Below, piece by piece: positions 33,804 to 36,629 of a stretch of 36,629 nt of DNA (positions are counted from its first letter, which is position 1; each line of letters opens with the position of its first letter). The stretch lies in contig QANT01005385.1 of NCBI GenBank assembly GCA_003254885.1, positions 1 to 36,629 of the forward strand, written 5' to 3'. A program made the translations under genes and the position numbers. The DNA comes from Purshia tridentata (lineage: Eukaryota > Streptophyta > Magnoliopsida > Rosales > Rosaceae). The notes under the pieces were generated by a model. It searched no databases. It was not told the origin of the DNA and saw only the letters and a program-made list of their open reading frames with translations.

Positions 33804-34597
33804 CTAAATAGTAGCCATGCTTACTTTTATTTTATAACCCAATTTTTCAAAATTTATTTTTATAACTCTTTTCCTACATGAAAAGTCAAAAATACCCTTC
33901 ATATATACCAAATTATACCTTTATTTTTCTTCTCTCTCTCTCTCTCTCTTCCCTCTCCAGCGATATCTCATCATCGTCTTTCTTTCTGCTTCTCTGCTTT
34001 TCCAACTACATTCTACAAGTTTTCCGACTATTGGGTATTGCCAGATTAAGCAGAAAGCGGCCTTCTTTGAAATTTTTCTGGAGCTTTGGTTGAATTTCAC
34101 TCTTTCCTTGCCGGGTTTTGATTAGTTAAGCTCACCAACCATGGTGGAGCTGCGTACAAGGTGACAATCTGAGAGTTGGGTTTTTATTATTTTATTGCCA
34201 ACTTCATCAAAATCCAAGAAAGTTTTCATTTTTTTTATTCCTTCAAGGTGTTTCGGCCATGTTAATAAATCTTGGAGCACCACCTTGTCTTTATGCGTAG
34301 ATAACAACATTGTGACATTCACCTTTAGCTTTCAAAGATTGATTTTTAACTACATTGAATTGAAGAGTGGGTGCTTAATAAATAGGGTATTGGAAAGGAA
34401 GGTATCTCAATAAAGACCCCCAAACTCATTCAACAAAGTCCACTGGAGGTGAATTCAATATTTCAGCATTGGATTCACAAATATAAGAAAATTCAACCTA
34501 ATGGTAGAGATGATGCTGCATCTGCATCTGGAAGGTAAAAAACATTGGTAAGTTTTGAAAAGTTGGGTTATAAAAGTAAGCATGGCTACTATTTGGG
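33804..34597. mobile_element. Long-TIR DNA element, about 794 bp, non-autonomous
   Basis: The left end 33804-33852 (CTAAATAGTAGCCATGC onwards) is the inverted partner of the right end 34553-34597, which read on the other strand begins CCCAAATAGTAGCCATGC. The arms match over about 45 bases apart from a 4-5-bp indel and a few substitutions. A TTA lies directly outside each end (33801-33803 and 34598-34600), compatible with a 3-bp duplication, but this is weak. The inside is less AT-rich, begins with a CT-rich run (33932-33950) and has no clear frame; it could be captured host DNA. Long TIRs suggest Mutator-like or Harbinger-like origin. Confidence 0.65.
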
Positions 34598-35017
34598 TTA
34601 TTAGATTGAACTTCCCATTTCAAAACTAAATAAATAATACCCTCTTGTTTGAAGCCAGAAGTATGAGTACTTTTTGTTAAAGAGAAGTTTCAAAATTGAC
34701 AAATTGTTATGAAATTGACTTATCTCTAGTTTGTTGGAAGAGGTTTCATTGGAACCATTTTCGTTTTGTTTGGCTAAATCATATGCAAGGTATGAACTAT
34801 GAATGAGATTTGCCTAAACGCCAATTGGAGCTTGAATCCTTTTAGCCCAATTGGGTCCAAGTGGAGTCGATATTAGGCTCAACTGTAAAGCCCATGTTAT
34901 CATCAGTTACCACCGACCTCCTAAGTCCTACATTAACACATGGCCCAACCATGTAGTCTCACCATCAAGAATTAAGAATGTGGTTATTACCCAAATGATT
35001 GTCAAAACAAACCTCAA
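34598..35017. other. Intergenic region upstream of tRNA-Gly
   Basis: No gene seen. CAA motifs just upstream of the tRNA (35003-35013, including CAAAACAAAC) fit the usual plant Pol III start context. Confidence 0.5.
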
Positions 35018-35088
35018 GCACCAGTGGTCTAGTGGTAGAATAGTACCCTGCCACGGTACAGACCCGGGTTCGATTCCCGGCTGGTGCA
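35018..35088 (+). tRNA. tRNA-Gly (anticodon GCC)
   Basis: 71 nt, intronless. The acceptor stem GCACCAG pairs with CTGGTGC near the 3' end, and the D arm and T arm fold normally. The anticodon loop CTGCCAC gives GCC (35050-35052), reading GGC and GGU glycine codons. The internal Pol III promoters are visible: A-box TGGTCTAGTGG (35025-35035) and B-box GGTTCGATTCC (35067-35077). CCA is not encoded, as expected for a nuclear gene. No mismatch suggests decay. Confidence 0.96.
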
Positions 35089-35091
35089 TTC

Positions 35092-35096
35092 TTTTT
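35092..35096 (+). terminator. Pol III terminator of tRNA-Gly
   Basis: TTTTT starts four bases after the tRNA 3' end, the normal RNA polymerase III stop signal. Confidence 0.8.
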
Positions 35097-36629
35097 GTTT
35101 TGGGCAAAAAAATGAATATAACGTTTCATTTTGTTGCTTTTCGCTTGAACTCTCTTGAGTTTTGGCAATTCTTGGAGAAGGAAAAAACTTGGGGTGGAAT
35201 GTTTGTGCCACGTTATTATGCTGATGTGACACGAAAAATCAATAATACGATGACATATATTTTGTTACTATTTATGTCACGATGAGTTTTAAAAAGTAAT
35301 TGAATTTGATATATTATGTGGGTCACAACAACAATAACTATAAATGAGATTATGAAATATTGAGATGACTCACATGAGATAAGGTCTCATAGGAAGTATT
35401 CAGTAACGAATATTGCAAAGGAGGGAGAGACGTTTGGAAGGGCCTAAAACTAGGTGTCATACTAGGTTAGAAAATGACCCTTGGAGTGGAGAGTTCATTT
35501 TCTTTGTGAGAGTAGGACTTAAGAGACATGGATTGTAGCATGGATCATTAGTTGCCTCTAAGAATATTGTTCATATGCGTAGCTTCTTTGGTCAATAAGG
35601 ATTCTCAAGTTGCCCTCTTATCTTCAAAGACCTATCTTTTGGATGATTATGAATTACTATACAGTCGTCATGATAAGGATTATTCTCGAACAAAAGTGCG
35701 AGTTAGATGTAGAAAAAATACCACAGCCACATGTTGTAGCTTCTACAGTGTTAGTGAAATTTCTAATCAAATAAACAACATCAAACTTGATTATCAAAAA
35801 TGTCCATGAAAAAAGGTCATTTGGTCTTACATATTAACAAAAATTTTGAGACTCACAATTACCACACAATCAATTAACGTTTGATTAGACAGTTAAACAA
35901 ACAATAATAACTAGTCAATTATAAATAAATTATAATGTTAAGTACTAAATTAAAAAAATTAAAATGATAAGATGTAAGTTGTAAAACACCTCCAATCTCA
36001 GGGATAAAAGTTATAATTTACTCAAAAATAAACATATATACCTGTGATGTGATCATGTGATAGATAAGTTTTTTTTTTTTTTTTTTTTTATCAAATCGAC
36101 AATCAGTGTAGGGTGTGTAGACGTGGACAAAATATGGCCAGGTGATAATGTTTGGCGGGCAAACAAGGTGCTTGGCGATGAGACCCGACTTGTGTTTAGC
36201 TCCACCCTTCCAAACTCAAACCAGCCGAGCCTCCCACAACAATTACAATTCTTGCTTTTCATTGCTGCTTTGTACAGTATTTCTGCTTATCAAAGGACTC
36301 TGATTTGATTTTTAATATCCTTTTGTCGAAGAAAAAATAAATTAAAACCAATAGAAACTAGAAAGACAGAAAATGTGGCTAGGCAGCCTATCATTCCATA
36401 CCACCTACCTAGTAGTGTAGTACTTGGTTGTTAATTTATTGTCATTTATCTTATAATCCGTTTTTTTTTGTTCATTTTGAATTGTATATGGGAAAGAACA
36501 AAAATAAATGAATAACGCAGAAGGAGAGAAGCAGAAAAGACGCAGCGAAGAGAAAGAGTGTTGGGCCCCTCCTTTTCAGTGCTGGGTCCCTCTCTTATGT
36601 ATCTTTTCCACTTCTTTCTTTCCGTAAAA
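35097..36629. other. Right-edge region, no gene recognised
   Basis: AT-rich DNA with a T-run at 36069-36088. Short frames at 35552-35809 and 36057-36308 lack recognisable domains; the latter starts in a poly-T run coding for phenylalanines, so it is probably not real. The last 100 bases turn purine- then CT-rich and include GGGCCC (36564-36569), a TCP-type site often found in plant promoters, so a gene may begin beyond the edge. Confidence 0.4.

Noticed and set aside
34965..35285. Open frames overlapping the tRNA-Gly gene on both strands
   Set aside because: They owe their length to the tRNA sequence. Peptides such as SRESNPGL/GNRTRV are well-known spurious translations of tRNA B-box regions.
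36057..36308. 83-codon open frame near the right edge
   Set aside because: Its start lies in a poly-T run giving a string of phenylalanines, and nothing in it is recognised.

Overview
This is nuclear DNA of a plant. The genes have short GT-AG introns, the spacers are AT-rich, and there is a Ty1/copia retrotransposon with a plant-type initiator-Met tRNA primer site, hAT-like elements with perfect 8-bp target duplications, and a plant-like tRNA-Gly(GCC). The proteins (DOXC-class 2-oxoglutarate dioxygenases, SPB1, RER1) fit a eudicot. A woody rosid such as Rosaceae is only an impression.

Layout. (1) 1-7.7 kb: two nearly identical 2-oxoglutarate/Fe(II) dioxygenase genes (362 aa each, 2 exons, 10 amino-acid differences). 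They face each other tail to tail as arms of a large inverted repeat of about 1.6 kb per arm, with a 2.9 kb spacer. The spacer contains a single N flanked by a duplicated stretch of about 100 bp, which looks like an assembly seam. (2) 7.7-14.1 kb: gene-poor DNA with two hAT-like non-autonomous elements, a 127-bp tandem duplication and a degenerate minisatellite of about 31 bp units. (3) 14.1-15.7 kb: a third, diverged dioxygenase paralogue (358 aa) with four exons. Two of its introns are missing from the inverted pair. (4) 16.1-20.9 kb: a complete young copia element on the minus strand, with 281-bp LTRs differing at 3 sites. Its single gag-pol frame is intact except for two in-frame stop codons. 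(5) 21.8-27.9 kb: an 11-exon minus-strand gene for the nucleolar rRNA methyltransferase SPB1 (856 aa), with telo-box motifs at its promoter. (6) 29.2-32.4 kb: the minus-strand Golgi-to-ER retrieval receptor gene RER1 (194 aa, 3 coding exons, probable 5'UTR intron). (7) 32.5-36.6 kb: repeats, a long-TIR element of about 0.8 kb, a tRNA-Gly(GCC) gene, and unexplained AT-rich sequence to the edge.

How it works together. The left half is a small dioxygenase cluster of the kind found in specialised metabolism or hormone/defence turnover. The substrate cannot be read from the sequence. The right half is conserved housekeeping (ribosome biogenesis, membrane traffic, tRNA). The most interesting feature is the inverted pair of almost identical convergent genes: transcriptional read-through could make a long hairpin RNA and silence the family, as known for inverted plant gene duplications. 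All exon boundaries were worked out by hand from splice sites, reading phase and family conservation. No alignment or database search was run.
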